Shown here: positions 18,157 to 26,304 of the stretch, piece by piece
Position numbering within the stretch: the stretch's first letter is position 1
How the letters are laid out: every line of letters starts with the position of its first letter
Source: Oligoflexia bacterium
GTDB lineage: Bacteria; Bdellovibrionota_C; UBA2361; JAFLCA01
Length of the DNA: 61,996 nucleotides
Direction of reading: 5' to 3'
Assembly (NCBI GenBank): GCA_019694465.1
Contig: JAIBBV010000016.1
Location: 1 to 61,996 of the forward strand
Program-made: the position numbers and the translations under genes
The notes under the pieces: generated by a model
Database searches by the model: none
Seen by the model: only the letters and a program-made list of their open reading frames with translations
What the model was told of the DNA's origin: nothing

Positions 18157-19239
18157 ATGGCTCTTCTACTACTTGTTGTCTTCACCGCGCTTGTATTTGA
18201 GTTCATTAATGGCTTTCATGATACAGCCAATGCAATAGCTACATCCGTGGCAACAAAGGTGCTTACGCCGCGCCAGGCTATTTTTCTGGCCTCCATCACA
18301 AACTTACTAGGGGCGCTTTGGGGAACGGCAGTAGCAAAGACAATTGCATCGGGCCTTGTTGATACAAGTGTAGTAAATTCCGAAGTTATATTCTGTGCTC
18401 TGTTAGGCGGAATTGTTTGGAACTTAATCACTTGGTGGTTTGGTATTCCATCGAGTTCCAGCCATGCCCTAATCGGAGGCCTGTGTGGGGCGGCTCTGGC
18501 GGCAGCTCATAATGATTTGTCTGTAATCATATGGTCGCATCCATCTGAGATGCATTGGTATGAAGGCAAGGGAGTGTTGTGGAAAGTAATTGTGCCAATG
18601 ATTTTCTCGCCAATGCTTGGCTTCACTATAGCGATTGCTTTAATGGCGCTGCTCTACTTTAGCCTGCGCTATCGTACCCCGCGGGCCATTAATGCAGTTT
18701 TCGGAAAATTACAGATTTTTAGTGCTGCTGGTATGGGTTTCATGCATGGTACCAATGATGCGCAGAAAACTATGGGTATTATAGCCTTGGCGCTTTTGGC
18801 CGCGACTAAGTCGGGCGTTTTTGCAGATTTGCCTAGTTGGCTTTTATTTCTGCGAGTTGATGAGCCGGCTGCTGGCAAAACTGTGGAGATTGCAACTTGG
18901 ATTAAGGTGATGTGTGCCCTCACTATGGCTGCTGGTACAGCAATGGGAGGGTGGAAAATTATTAAGACTCTGGGCCATAGGATGGCCAAGTTGCAACCGA
19001 TCCATGGCTTCGCTGCCGAGACATCTTCATCGCTGGTGCTTTTTACGGCGTCGCATTTTGGTATCCCAGTGTCTACAACTCACAATATTTCTGCTTCAGT
19101 TATGGGGGTAGGTGCGGCCAAGCGCTTCTCGGCTGTACGATGGACGCTTGTAGAGCGTATGATGTGGGCGTGGATTCTAACTCTCCCCTGTTCCGGCATT
19201 GTCGCCTATTTGTCGCTAGAATTAATCAACATGTTTTAG
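18157..19239 (+). CDS. pit: Low-affinity inorganic phosphate transporter Pit
   Basis: 360 residues with about ten membrane segments. The duplicated signature of the PiT family is clear: FEFINGFHDTANAIAT near residue 10 and GFMHGTNDAQKTMG near residue 195. GIPSSSSHALIGG and GIPVSTTHNISASVMG form the two symmetric Ser/Thr-rich re-entrant loops. It couples phosphate (as metal phosphate) to H+ or Na+ uptake at the inner membrane. The DUF47 partner is 11 nt upstream, and the RNA methyltransferase gene begins immediately after the stop codon, so these three genes form one operon. Confidence 0.95.
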   Translation: MALLLLVVFTALVFEFINGFHDTANAIATSVATKVLTPRQAIFLASITNLLGALWGTAVAKTIASGLVDTSVVNSEVIFCALLGGIVWNLITWWFGIPSSSSHALIGGLCGAALAAAHNDLSVIIWSHPSEMHWYEGKGVLWKVIVPMIFSPMLGFTIAIALMALLYFSLRYRTPRAINAVFGKLQIFSAAGMGFMHGTNDAQKTMGIIALALLAATKSGVFADLPSWLLFLRVDEPAAGKTVEIATWIKVMCALTMAAGTAMGGWKIIKTLGHRMAKLQPIHGFAAETSSSLVLFTASHFGIPVSTTHNISASVMGVGAAKRFSAVRWTLVERMMWAWILTLPCSGIVAYLSLELINMF

Positions 19240-20214
19240 GTGCTTTATAGCGTGCCTATCGCAGAGATCTCAGCCTTAACAAGAAAATTTGCCCAAAAGC
19301 TGATTCAGAATAGTGAGGAGTGCGAAGCTTTTTTAGGAGCTCTCCAAGTCGGAGCTTGCCGCGATAGAGCCGTACTATGGCTTGTAGAGCGAGTCAATGA
19401 AGTGCCCTGGCAGGTTGAGTCGGGACCAGAATGGAGGCCTACCTTTGTTGATCGAGTTGGCACAGGGGCGCGCCCGGGTTCTCATCCCTTGCATGAGCAA
19501 GGGGCCTTTTATTGTCTAGATTTTTCGTCGGTTTTTTCTGCCTCTGCTGTGTGTGCATTTCCTGAGCTGGTTGGCGCTAAGGTTGTGGACATTTGCGCAG
19601 CGCCTGGGGGAAAAAGTATTTTTGCGTGGCGCGCAGCAAGCCCCAGCATTTTGATTTCTAACGAAGTGATCGGAAAGCGCACAGGGGCTTTAATTTCCAA
19701 TTTGGTACGCTGCAAAATTAGAAATGCGCGCGTAGTTCGCCATGATCCGGAAGTCCTCGCTGAAATTCTTGGCACCAGTGCTGACCTGGTGATTGTAGAC
19801 GCGCCATGCTCCGGGCAGTCGCTAATAGCCAAAGGCGAAGATTCCCCTGGTTGTTTTCATCCCGCCACTATCAACATGAACGCCAATAGGCAGCGGCGCA
19901 TAATATCTAATTCAGCTAAGGTAGTGGCTGGTGGTGGCATGCTAATGTACATGACATGTACTTACGCGAGAGAAGAAAACGAGGGTGTGCTTGAGTGGTT
20001 CGTTAAAAAGAACCCATCCTTTAGGGCACTTTCAGTGCCGCATTTAGAGGCCCATCACTCTACACTCTCGAGCTTGCCATGCTATCGCCTTTGGCCGCAG
20101 CAAGGCCTGGGCGCCGGAGCCTTCGTAGCGGTGTTGCGTTGCGAAGAGGAGCGTGACTGCGGCGGCGATGAGTCAAAGCTGCATGTCCTATGGGATTCTA
20201 GCGCTAGTCATTGA
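19240..20214 (+). CDS. RsmB/NOP2-type RNA (cytosine-5) methyltransferase
   Basis: 324 residues from a GTG directly abutting the pit stop codon, which implies translational coupling. The SAM-binding motif VDICAAPGGKS is followed by the two catalytic cysteines typical of RNA m5C methyltransferases: DAPCSG (motif IV) and TCTYAREENE (motif VI). There is no N-terminal NusB-like RNA-binding domain as in full-length RsmB; the protein corresponds to the catalytic part plus a short N-terminal extension. The target is probably rRNA or tRNA cytosine. Its 3' end overlaps the convergent 20188-21090 gene by 27 nt. Confidence 0.9.
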   Translation: MLYSVPIAEISALTRKFAQKLIQNSEECEAFLGALQVGACRDRAVLWLVERVNEVPWQVESGPEWRPTFVDRVGTGARPGSHPLHEQGAFYCLDFSSVFSASAVCAFPELVGAKVVDICAAPGGKSIFAWRAASPSILISNEVIGKRTGALISNLVRCKIRNARVVRHDPEVLAEILGTSADLVIVDAPCSGQSLIAKGEDSPGCFHPATINMNANRQRRIISNSAKVVAGGGMLMYMTCTYAREENEGVLEWFVKKNPSFRALSVPHLEAHHSTLSSLPCYRLWPQQGLGAGAFVAVLRCEEERDCGGDESKLHVLWDSSASH

Positions 20215-21090
20215 TAGTCCTTGTCCTGACAGCACTACTGGGTAGAGCCCATTGTCAGCAGTGCCAATAGTCGCCGGCGCTTGTATATCTTTCCAGGCCA
20301 GCAGCTTCAAATTTGGATTGCCGCGAGTGCCGTCTATTACCAGCGTGCCCGTCATGGAAACTAGAGTTACGGCGTGAGGGCTTTGCAGCTCGTGAATGTG
20401 CAGGTCTCCGGCTGCTACAACTAATAGAGGCCCTTGCGCCATAAGGGAGGAGGCTATGTCGATGTAGCCGCGTGCAGCTAGTAGGCTAGGTGACCCCGGA
20501 CTTCCGAGTGCCAGGGGCTGGGATATTTCAATGTTGCCCGAGTATGCCAGCGCAAGTGTAGGTGCGCGGCACAAAGCTTGAGCCACAAAACTTTCAGGAG
20601 TTAGCGTGAAATTAAATGAAGATGACTTTGGGGCAGAGAAAAAAGTTGTGGGGCAGGGGCGAGAGTTGCGGAAAATTGCATCAAGGTCCAGATATGGAAA
20701 TGTGTTGGGAGCTGCCAGTCTAGCACCTACTACTAGCGGTTGATGTAGCACTGCCAACTGCAAGTTGGGAATGTCTGCGCAGAATCTGCGGGTCAGATCA
20801 ACTCGTCCACTTGAGTACTTTGCTTCTAGGCACGTAAAGCGATGTTTCTTTGGTATAGCTTGTTGGCCTAGCTTTGCCATAGCTGCAGCGGCTGTCTCAA
20901 AATGAGTTTGCTGGGCGTGGGCAATTGTTGTGCGGCGTCGTTGGTTATCGCTTAAAGTCCAAAGCAGCAGGCCTACACAGTTAGCTAAAAAGGTAAGATA
21001 CAAGAGGACCGCTAACAATGAGCTGCCAGTATTTGATTGATAAATTCTATGCCTAGGCGGCATATCAAATGACTGATAAAGGCGCCGCAT
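20188..21090 (-). CDS. Pseudopilin-like protein, last gene of cluster
   Basis: 300 residues. After a short basic leader, SNTGSSLLAVLLYLTFLANCVG gives a hydrophobic helix following a Gly, as in prepilins, but position +5 is Ala rather than Glu, which recalls GspK/PilX-type minor pseudopilins. The remainder is beta-rich with five cysteines and a repeating small-residue pattern (AYSGNIEISQPLALG, AARGYIDIASSL, GDLHIHELQ) that resembles short beta-helix rungs. It begins 2 nt after the stop of the preceding gene. Likely a minor tip component of a type IV pilus or type II secretion pseudopilus. Confidence 0.75.
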   Translation of the reverse strand: MRRLYQSFDMPPRHRIYQSNTGSSLLAVLLYLTFLANCVGLLLWTLSDNQRRRTTIAHAQQTHFETAAAAMAKLGQQAIPKKHRFTCLEAKYSSGRVDLTRRFCADIPNLQLAVLHQPLVVGARLAAPNTFPYLDLDAIFRNSRPCPTTFFSAPKSSSFNFTLTPESFVAQALCRAPTLALAYSGNIEISQPLALGSPGSPSLLAARGYIDIASSLMAQGPLLVVAAGDLHIHELQSPHAVTLVSMTGTLVIDGTRGNPNLKLLAWKDIQAPATIGTADNGLYPVVLSGQGLSMTSARIP

Positions 21091-21092
21091 GT

Positions 21093-22013
21093 CTATGGCC
21101 TGTTCATTGAAAAATTGTCGAGTACGTTTGTGGCTAGCAGGAAGGGGGTAGTGAAGCCGAGTGTTCGACCCTTGTAGACGGCTTCTAGCTTTATGGCTTT
21201 TAGATTGGGAGCAGGGACTGGTTCAAATGAGAGCCGAAAGTCGCTTAGGGCGCCCAGAATCGGTTGATTTTCGATTACTGTGTTACCTCGTAGTCCTAGG
21301 TAGCGAAGCTCTCGGTGCTTATTCACGTACAGTACGTAGGTGCGTTTTACCGGAATTAGTACTCGAATGAAGGAGACTTCTGCACTGCTTGTTCTCGTGC
21401 TGAAAAGACTTTCCACTGGGACAAGTTGAAATTTACGGCAGTTTCCACTCGCACCACTCTGAGCTGCAAATTCGTGGATTCCATTTGCTGATATGCCCAA
21501 AAATGTGCGGTATGTGCTTAGTGCTACTGGACTAGGGTAACGCGGGCATCCCTGCAATCGCGTTCCGCCTATTGATTGTACTAAAAATGAAGCTTCAATG
21601 TTGGTTTCAATCGCACCGATTGCGTGCGAACTGGGAAGAGGCGCATTTACGCCGGATAGTCGAATTGGGCCGCCCCCGGCAAATTTTAACGAGCCCGCAG
21701 AATAGAGTCGTGCCGGGAAAAATGGCTGGCTTTGGTGGGTGCTCGCAAGTTGTTGCATGAGTGCTTCCAAATGCCGCTGTTGTAGTTCAAATGAGCTGTA
21801 GTCCTGGATGCTGCTAGTGATGCTTCTTGCTCTAATCGCAGCCAGCGACAGAAGAGCTAGAATCGGAAGCGTCAGCGCCAAACTGAGCACGAAGTCTAGG
21901 AGCAAAAACCCAGCCTGAGCCGCGTTATACTTTAATCCCGAGCTAGTCTCAGCGGATTTGCTAAATTCAACTCCGGAGTAGGCTTTACTTACATGTGCAG
22001 AAGGTAACTTCAT
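21093..22013 (-). CDS. GspJ/PilW-like minor pseudopilin
   Basis: 306 residues. The prepilin segment AQAGFLLLDFVLSLALTLPIL shows cleavage after Gly and a hydrophobic helix, but position +5 is Asp instead of the near-invariant Glu. The leader of ~35 residues is unusually long. The mature domain is beta-rich with a pair of Cys (RLQGCPRYPSP, GNCRKFQL). It overlaps the upstream gene by 29 nt and is followed after 2 nt by the next gene, so the four genes are translationally linked. Probable minor pseudopilin. Confidence 0.78.
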   Translation of the reverse strand: MKLPSAHVSKAYSGVEFSKSAETSSGLKYNAAQAGFLLLDFVLSLALTLPILALLSLAAIRARSITSSIQDYSSFELQQRHLEALMQQLASTHQSQPFFPARLYSAGSLKFAGGGPIRLSGVNAPLPSSHAIGAIETNIEASFLVQSIGGTRLQGCPRYPSPVALSTYRTFLGISANGIHEFAAQSGASGNCRKFQLVPVESLFSTRTSSAEVSFIRVLIPVKRTYVLYVNKHRELRYLGLRGNTVIENQPILGALSDFRLSFEPVPAPNLKAIKLEAVYKGRTLGFTTPFLLATNVLDNFSMNRP

Positions 22014-22278
22014 GTGAGTCCAGATTGCACCGCAAAAGTTGGGGGAAGGCTCCTTGGTTTAGAATCTTGCAGTGTGTGAAAGCATTACTGCGAGTGGCTT
22101 CAGCTAGTGATTGCGTGGAGTGCTGATGCATTATTTTTAAGAGTGTGGGCGCCAGAGCTGCTAAAGCTAAGCAGCTAATAGTAATGGCTATCATGGCCTC
22201 AAGTACCATAAAGCCTGGGCCACTGGAATAAATTTGGACGGCGCCAAATCTAGCTGTGAATGCCTTATGTACACACAT
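21985..22278 (-). CDS. GspI/PilV-like minor pseudopilin
   Basis: 97 residues from ATG 22278. An open frame extends much further upstream, but that part overlaps the previous gene and has no pilin character. The leader ends SSGPG and is followed by FMVLEAMIAITISCLALAAL, a canonical prepilin helix with Glu at +5. The short C-terminal part has several Cys (HCKILN, LLRCNLD, FCTCK). It overlaps the upstream gene by 14 nt and the downstream gene by 29 nt. Small size suits the GspI position in a pseudopilus tip. Confidence 0.78.
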   Translation of the reverse strand: MCVHKAFTARFGAVQIYSSGPGFMVLEAMIAITISCLALAALAPTLLKIMHQHSTQSLAEATRSNAFTHCKILNQGAFPQLLRCNLDSHEVTFCTCK

Positions 22279-22669
22279 GTCTAATCCTTCCCCGCAGGGC
22301 GATCGCAAACTTGCAACGTGTTTGCCCAAGAGCCAAGTCGAATGAGGCGGGGGAAGCCACTCCAGATGCGTAAAAGTTAATCTTACTATGCGACGAGAGC
22401 AGCCTAATTCGCCTCGGAAATGTAAGCTGCTCTTGTTCGCCATGCGGCCCAAAGCGGGTAATCATGTTGGGCGATAGACTGATGGAAATGTCTTCCTCGT
22501 CGGAGATTGCCCTCACCCAGTTAGTTTGGAGGAAGCGCTCAACGTGTTTGGCTAGCGCCATAATATCAGGTCTTCCAGAGAGCTGTGTTGCTGTATAAGC
22601 AGTGCACAGCAGTACAAGTGAACTTGTAATTATAAGCTCCAGCAGACTTAGTCCCGTTTCCTCCTGCAT
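22265..22669 (-). CDS. GspH/FimT-like minor pseudopilin, first gene of cluster
   Basis: 134 residues. A six-residue leader MQEETG precedes LSLLELIITSSLVLL, with Gly at -1 and Glu at +5, the processing site for prepilin peptidase. The C-terminal domain has the beta-rich pattern of GspH/FimT (SISLSPNMITRFG, RIRLLSSHSKINF). AGGAGA lies 7 nt before ATG 22669. It starts a tightly overlapping operon in the classic H-I-J-K order; no major pilin, ATPase or secretin gene is in the window. Confidence 0.82.
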   Translation of the reverse strand: MQEETGLSLLELIITSSLVLLCTAYTATQLSGRPDIMALAKHVERFLQTNWVRAISDEEDISISLSPNMITRFGPHGEQEQLTFPRRIRLLSSHSKINFYASGVASPASFDLALGQTRCKFAIALRGRIRHVCT

Positions 22670-23185
22670 ACTTTGATCTCCTGCATGGAGTATCGGTGTT
22701 AAAAGCGAGGTGTTGCTTGCAAATTTGAGTGCGCAACGGAATGGGGGTATGTCAAGTCACAGGCCAAGCAAATGTGCTATGCCATTTTAAATTTCTAGAG
22801 GCCATACGAAAATACCAGAAGGTACGCCTTGCCTCGCAAGCTGCTCTTTTCTCTGTGCACTCAGAGCACTCTGTGGTTAATAAAAATATCCAGCGCATGT
22901 TATTACACTGCCATGTAATTTACTATAAACACAGAGTTCTTGCTCTGTTGCTTAGTACCCCGGAAGCTTTTCTCTATATCGGTCACAAAAAATAATCCCC
23001 CAAAGCTCTGCTTGGTCGAGACCATTCTGAAGAGGAGGCTTAGACTTGAAAGCCAGTGGCTTCACTGCTTCAGGGATTGCGACCGTTAGTTGTTGTCTCG
23101 CCCGGGTGATACCGACCTAACATGATGGAAAAGTTTTGGAACAAGACTTCAAGCAGCTAGTAGAGTTTCAGCTAGCCCTCGATTT
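22670..23185. other. Non-coding region with repeat fragments
   Basis: No supported gene. A frame at 22729-22995 has poor protein character and falls on repeat-like DNA: CTAGAGGCCATACGAAAATACC at 22795 matches 14938, and the CTGTGCACTCAGAGCACTCTGTGG stretch at 22855-22876 resembles the repeat at 14621-14830. The pseudopilin operon promoter should lie at 22670-22800 on the minus strand. Confidence 0.5.
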
Positions 23186-24001
23186 CTAGGCTAAGAGCTC
23201 TCTCACTCTGTCAGCGCTAAGGCCTTTTGTCGAAACATCTATCAGTCGTGATATTTGCTCATCATCGCCAGCAGCGTTGCTCAGCTGAGAGGCAACTGAA
23301 TTGGAAAGTTGCTTGGCCTTTTCTACCGCCTGGCTTGTATCTTCCGGCGCTGGAGCCGCTGGAATTTTCTCCGTTTTAAGGTTGGGTTCGGCGAAATTCT
23401 CTGCCTTGTCACGAGCTATGGAAATATCTGCCGTCCGCACTCGGATTGAGCCCTGTGCATAGTCGAGATTAGTAATAGCGGTCGTCGCAGTAGTCCTCGT
23501 TGTGAGTGTAGCGCTTGGCGCACTGATGGACGCGCTTAGCGGTACAGCAGCAACTGCGTTGCGATCCTGAGTTTTATTTACGTCGTAGGTTAAGACGCCA
23601 GGAATGCCACGCGAACTAACGGCGCTTGATATTCGAGTTATCTCGGTGCTGATGCTGTCGCTTTCAGTCTGGAGATTTCTTGCTTGAGCTGATCGTTCTG
23701 GCTGGTTCTTGGCAGTCTTTGCCAATTGATAGCGCTCTTCGGCCTCTTTTTCTGTAGCCTCACTACTTGCTTTAAGAAAGTCCAGGGCATTCTTAACCGC
23801 GCCTAGGTCCAAGCGATCGCCGGTAGCTGCTACGGGCTTGTTATAGGCTTTCAGCTCTTGTTCCGAGGCTTGACGCTCTTCGGAGCTGGTGAAAGTCACG
23901 AAGTCGCTCTCTTCTTCGGCGTCAGTTGAATTGATTTTTTTCACGTTTGGCTCGGCAAACGCTCCAATTTTTGTCCGCTGCTCGTCTATTTTGAAGTCCA
24001 T
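23186..24001 (-). CDS. Divergent flagellin-like protein beside flagellin
   Basis: 271 residues. Residues from about NALDFLKASS to RISSAVSSRG align without a gap over 62 positions with the D1 helices of the adjacent flagellin (I count 14 identities, including ALxF/ALEI, LQxE, E-x-x-R-I). Near residue 192, RVRTADIS matches the flagellin C-terminal RIRDEDVA. The usual N-terminal D0 helix (with SGxRIxxAxDDPA) is missing; instead there is an acidic start. FAEPNVK at 15-21 recurs as FAEPNLK at 203-209. It is the next gene after flagellin, beyond a strong terminator. It may be a chaperone, filament-associated or decoy protein; this is inference. Not a standard FlgL or FliC. Confidence 0.7.
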   Translation of the reverse strand: MDFKIDEQRTKIGAFAEPNVKKINSTDAEEESDFVTFTSSEERQASEQELKAYNKPVAATGDRLDLGAVKNALDFLKASSEATEKEAEERYQLAKTAKNQPERSAQARNLQTESDSISTEITRISSAVSSRGIPGVLTYDVNKTQDRNAVAAVPLSASISAPSATLTTRTTATTAITNLDYAQGSIRVRTADISIARDKAENFAEPNLKTEKIPAAPAPEDTSQAVEKAKQLSNSVASQLSNAAGDDEQISRLIDVSTKGLSADRVRELLA

Positions 24002-24009
24002 AAGGTTTG

Positions 24010-24056
24010 AAAAAAGGGCTTACCGTGCTGCACGCTTTAGCCCACCACGGTAAGCC
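24010..24056 (-). terminator. Rho-independent terminator of flagellin
   Basis: On the minus strand GGCTTACCGTG (24056-24046) pairs perfectly with CACGGTAAGCC (24027-24017) over 11 bp and is followed by CTTTTTT. It lies 72 nt after the flagellin stop and only ~9 nt before ATG 24001 of the next gene, so that gene is either read through at a low level or has its start region within the terminator tail. Confidence 0.9.
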
Positions 24057-24128
24057 AAAGAGATGTTATATTTGTTATTGATGCAGCGGGCATGCAGAGT
24101 CCGCTGCTTTCCTGGCTCTCTTAGCAGC

Positions 24129-24932
24129 TTAGCTTAGCAGCTGCTGTACCGTAGCCTTGGCAAGATTTGCCTGCGCCGATAAAGCTGTGCCGGCCTGCAA
24201 GCGAATCTTGGTTGCTACAAGGTCCGCAGTATCAGAAGCCACATCCTCATCACGGATTCTAGAGGATGCCGTAATGACGCTCTCACGTTGAGATTCATTG
24301 TTTTTCTGTGCTGCTTCCAAGCGCGAGCTAATTGAACCAATATCGCCACGAACAGAAGAGACATTCGAAATGAATGACTGGACATTTTCTAAAGCTGCGC
24401 GTGCTCCATCGACACTGCTGATGTCGCCAGTAGCTACGTCGGATACCAAACTTGAAACATCGACTCCCTTAAAGTTGACCTGCGAGCTAGGGTCAGAGCC
24501 GGTGCCTACTTGGGTGGAAATTCCGTCGCCACCAAGTACCTTTTTCCCGTTGAATTCAGTGGTGGAGGCAATCCGCTGTACTTCCTGCGTAAGCGCGCTG
24601 TACTCGCTTTGTAGTGCGCCGCGTTGCTCGGTGCTGAGCGTGCCATTGGACGCCTGCGCACTTAGTTCCTGCAGACGCGAAGAAATATCGCTTATTTGGC
24701 CTAGAGCACTATCGGCAATCTCAAGCGCTGATTGGGTGTCAGAGATATTGCGTATGCCCTGCTTTAGTGTTGTGGCAACTGCGTCCAAGCTCGCTGAAAC
24801 AGCAAGTCCAGCCGGATCATCGGAAGCCTTGCGAATACGTGTTCCAGAGGCAAGTTTGTTAAACAAGTCGCTTAACTTGGACTGTGCCTTGTTTATTTCT
24901 TTACTGGAAAAAGAAGAAAAGTCGCTCGTCAT
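24129..24932 (-). CDS. fliC: Flagellin
   Basis: 267 residues, a short flagellin made of D0 and D1 with almost no variable outer domain. The N-terminal signature SGTRIRKASDDPAGLAVS and the C-terminal SRIRDEDVASDTADLVATKI plus LAKATVQQLLS are clear. TTEFNGKKVL marks the D1 beta-hairpin. ATG 24932 with GAGG just upstream is preferred to a TTG at 24950. The first residues (MTSDFSSFSS) differ from the usual MxIN start. It assembles outside the cell via the flagellar export gate. No other flagellar structural gene is nearby. Confidence 0.93.
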   Translation of the reverse strand: MTSDFSSFSSKEINKAQSKLSDLFNKLASGTRIRKASDDPAGLAVSASLDAVATTLKQGIRNISDTQSALEIADSALGQISDISSRLQELSAQASNGTLSTEQRGALQSEYSALTQEVQRIASTTEFNGKKVLGGDGISTQVGTGSDPSSQVNFKGVDVSSLVSDVATGDISSVDGARAALENVQSFISNVSSVRGDIGSISSRLEAAQKNNESQRESVITASSRIRDEDVASDTADLVATKIRLQAGTALSAQANLAKATVQQLLS

Positions 24933-24954
24933 ATACAACCTCACTGTCAATAGC

Positions 24955-24992
24955 TTTCAGTCTGTCCGGGTGCGTGCAGAAAGAGACTGAAA
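24955..24992 (-). promoter_or_regulatory. Inverted repeat in flagellin leader
   Basis: TTTCAGTCT (24955-24963) and AGACTGAAA (24984-24992) are perfect 9-bp arms with a 20-nt spacer. The inner arm ends 22 nt before the flagellin ATG. In RNA this would form a hairpin next to the ribosome binding site; in DNA it could be an operator. No convincing sigma-28 or sigma-54 promoter was found nearby. Confidence 0.6.
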
Positions 24993-25143
24993 ACTCAAAC
25001 TCCTTTTTTTAATCCGTGCTCTGGGCAGAGTACGAACTGAGAGCGCTTGAAGGAGATTCATGCGCCGCTCATGAGTATCATCGGTACTTTTAGCGTGACT
25101 TTAAGGTTGGGGAGCTAAATTCCTGACTTTCCCGGGGGTGGCT

Positions 25144-25626
25144 CTACGAGGATTTCGTATCTGCTGGCAGAGTAATTCCCAGTAAGTCGGCGAATTTGTG
25201 GCGCATATACGTCTCGAACCCATCTTCGACACCATCTGCAGCTATGACTTCTTCGATAACCTCAAAGATGGCTTTGCGGGCATTCTCGTCGAGATTTTCT
25301 TTGAGTTGGGCAGCAAAGCGTGAGCTACCGCGGAGATTCTTCAGGGTAGTATTGGCCTGGTTAATTAGCTTTGTCACCTCATCCTTGGTAGTGCCAAAGA
25401 TGCGCCGTAAGCCGTTCTGAATGATGTTGTATTCACGCATTTCAAAGTTTTGGTCACAGGATGCTAGATCAACCAATAAAACAGCTAGTGCTAGCTCCAA
25501 GTCATTCTTCTTTAGGCCAGTTTTTGTGGCTGATTTGCGAGTAAAGCCGCGGTCAATTACGTTGTTGTGATTATCAAAAATGCTGGTAATTGTGCTTCGA
25601 AATATTTCGTTCTGATTTGTAGCCAT
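25144..25626 (-). CDS. TerB-like (tellurite resistance TerB fold) protein
   Basis: 160 residues, all helical. LELALAVLLVDLASCDQNFEMREY followed after ~65 residues by ARKAIFEVIEEVIAADGVEDGF forms the two matching halves of the TerB/COG4103 seven-helix fold, with acidic residues (CDQ-F-REY, ADG-EDGFE) at the metal-binding positions. It is cytoplasmic. The family occurs with stress and envelope systems but the function is not known. It is a single gene, upstream of and in the same direction as flagellin, about 210 nt away. Confidence 0.8.
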   Translation of the reverse strand: MATNQNEIFRSTITSIFDNHNNVIDRGFTRKSATKTGLKKNDLELALAVLLVDLASCDQNFEMREYNIIQNGLRRIFGTTKDEVTKLINQANTTLKNLRGSSRFAAQLKENLDENARKAIFEVIEEVIAADGVEDGFETYMRHKFADLLGITLPADTKSS

Positions 25627-25953
25627 AGCGATTAAATATGAATGTGCTCCAAAGTGAAGCGGTTTGCTTCGCCTTTCTCGCCATACAAACGGGTATCATT
25701 TGCGATACCAGTTCTAATTATAAGACTGCTACAGGTGTTATGAGCATGAAATGGAATTAGGTGCTTTCCTGGGTTCCGGGCGAACCTGACTTAGGCCTAT
25801 AGTATTCAGGTAGTTACGGATTCGGCCGACCATTAGAGCTAGGTCTCAGAGAAAGCATGCCAGGGGCCAGGGTCAGGGCTACTTGACGGGTTCGTATTGC
25901 TAGCGGAGCGAAGTAATCTTCATGATTTGGTTACGCACTCTCAGGAACAATTT

Positions 25954-26304
25954 ATGTTGGTCGTGATCGGTACCACCGATAGATATCTGGGCCTGAACCT
26001 TACCAGGCTATGCAACGACGCTAAGCTGCGAAGTATCCGTACGGCCAAAGTCGACAGAATTATAAAAGAGCTAAAAATTCCAGAACGGGTGGTCATTATT
26101 GACATGGCGTGGGAGGAAATTCAGGTTCCCGGCGTGCTTAAGCAATTGGTCAATATCGGCAGGATCACAGACAATAAGATTCTTTGCGTGTGTCCAAACA
26201 CCGAAGAGGACTTAAAAAAGATGGCCCGGGCCGCTCGAGCGACAGAGGTATTTATTCGTTATGATCTGGAAACACGTTTTCTGGATTATCTAAAGATGCT
26301 CTAA
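25954..26304 (+). CDS. Receiver-like alpha/beta protein
   Basis: 116 residues from ATG 25954, with AGGA 8 nt upstream; a longer frame from TTG 25897 is less likely. Alternating hydrophobic strands and helices (MLVVIGTTD, RVVIIDMAWEE, NKILCVCPNTEEDL, TEVFIRYDLETRFLDYL) match the order of a response-regulator receiver domain. The Asp of VIID is in the phosphoacceptor position. The conserved Lys of the last loop is not seen (VFIRYD), and the N-terminal acidic pair is weak. It is therefore a stand-alone, possibly degenerate receiver. It meets the convergent 26301-26669 gene end to end with a 4-nt overlap. Confidence 0.65.
   Translation: MLVVIGTTDRYLGLNLTRLCNDAKLRSIRTAKVDRIIKELKIPERVVIIDMAWEEIQVPGVLKQLVNIGRITDNKILCVCPNTEEDLKKMARAARATEVFIRYDLETRFLDYLKML

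Noticed and set aside
22729..22995. 88-codon frame upstream of the pseudopilin operon
   Set aside because: It overlaps repeat-like DNA and has no initiation signals.
25144..26304. Tellurite-resistance operon
   Set aside because: A single TerB-like gene with no other ter genes; the convergent receiver-like gene is on the other strand.
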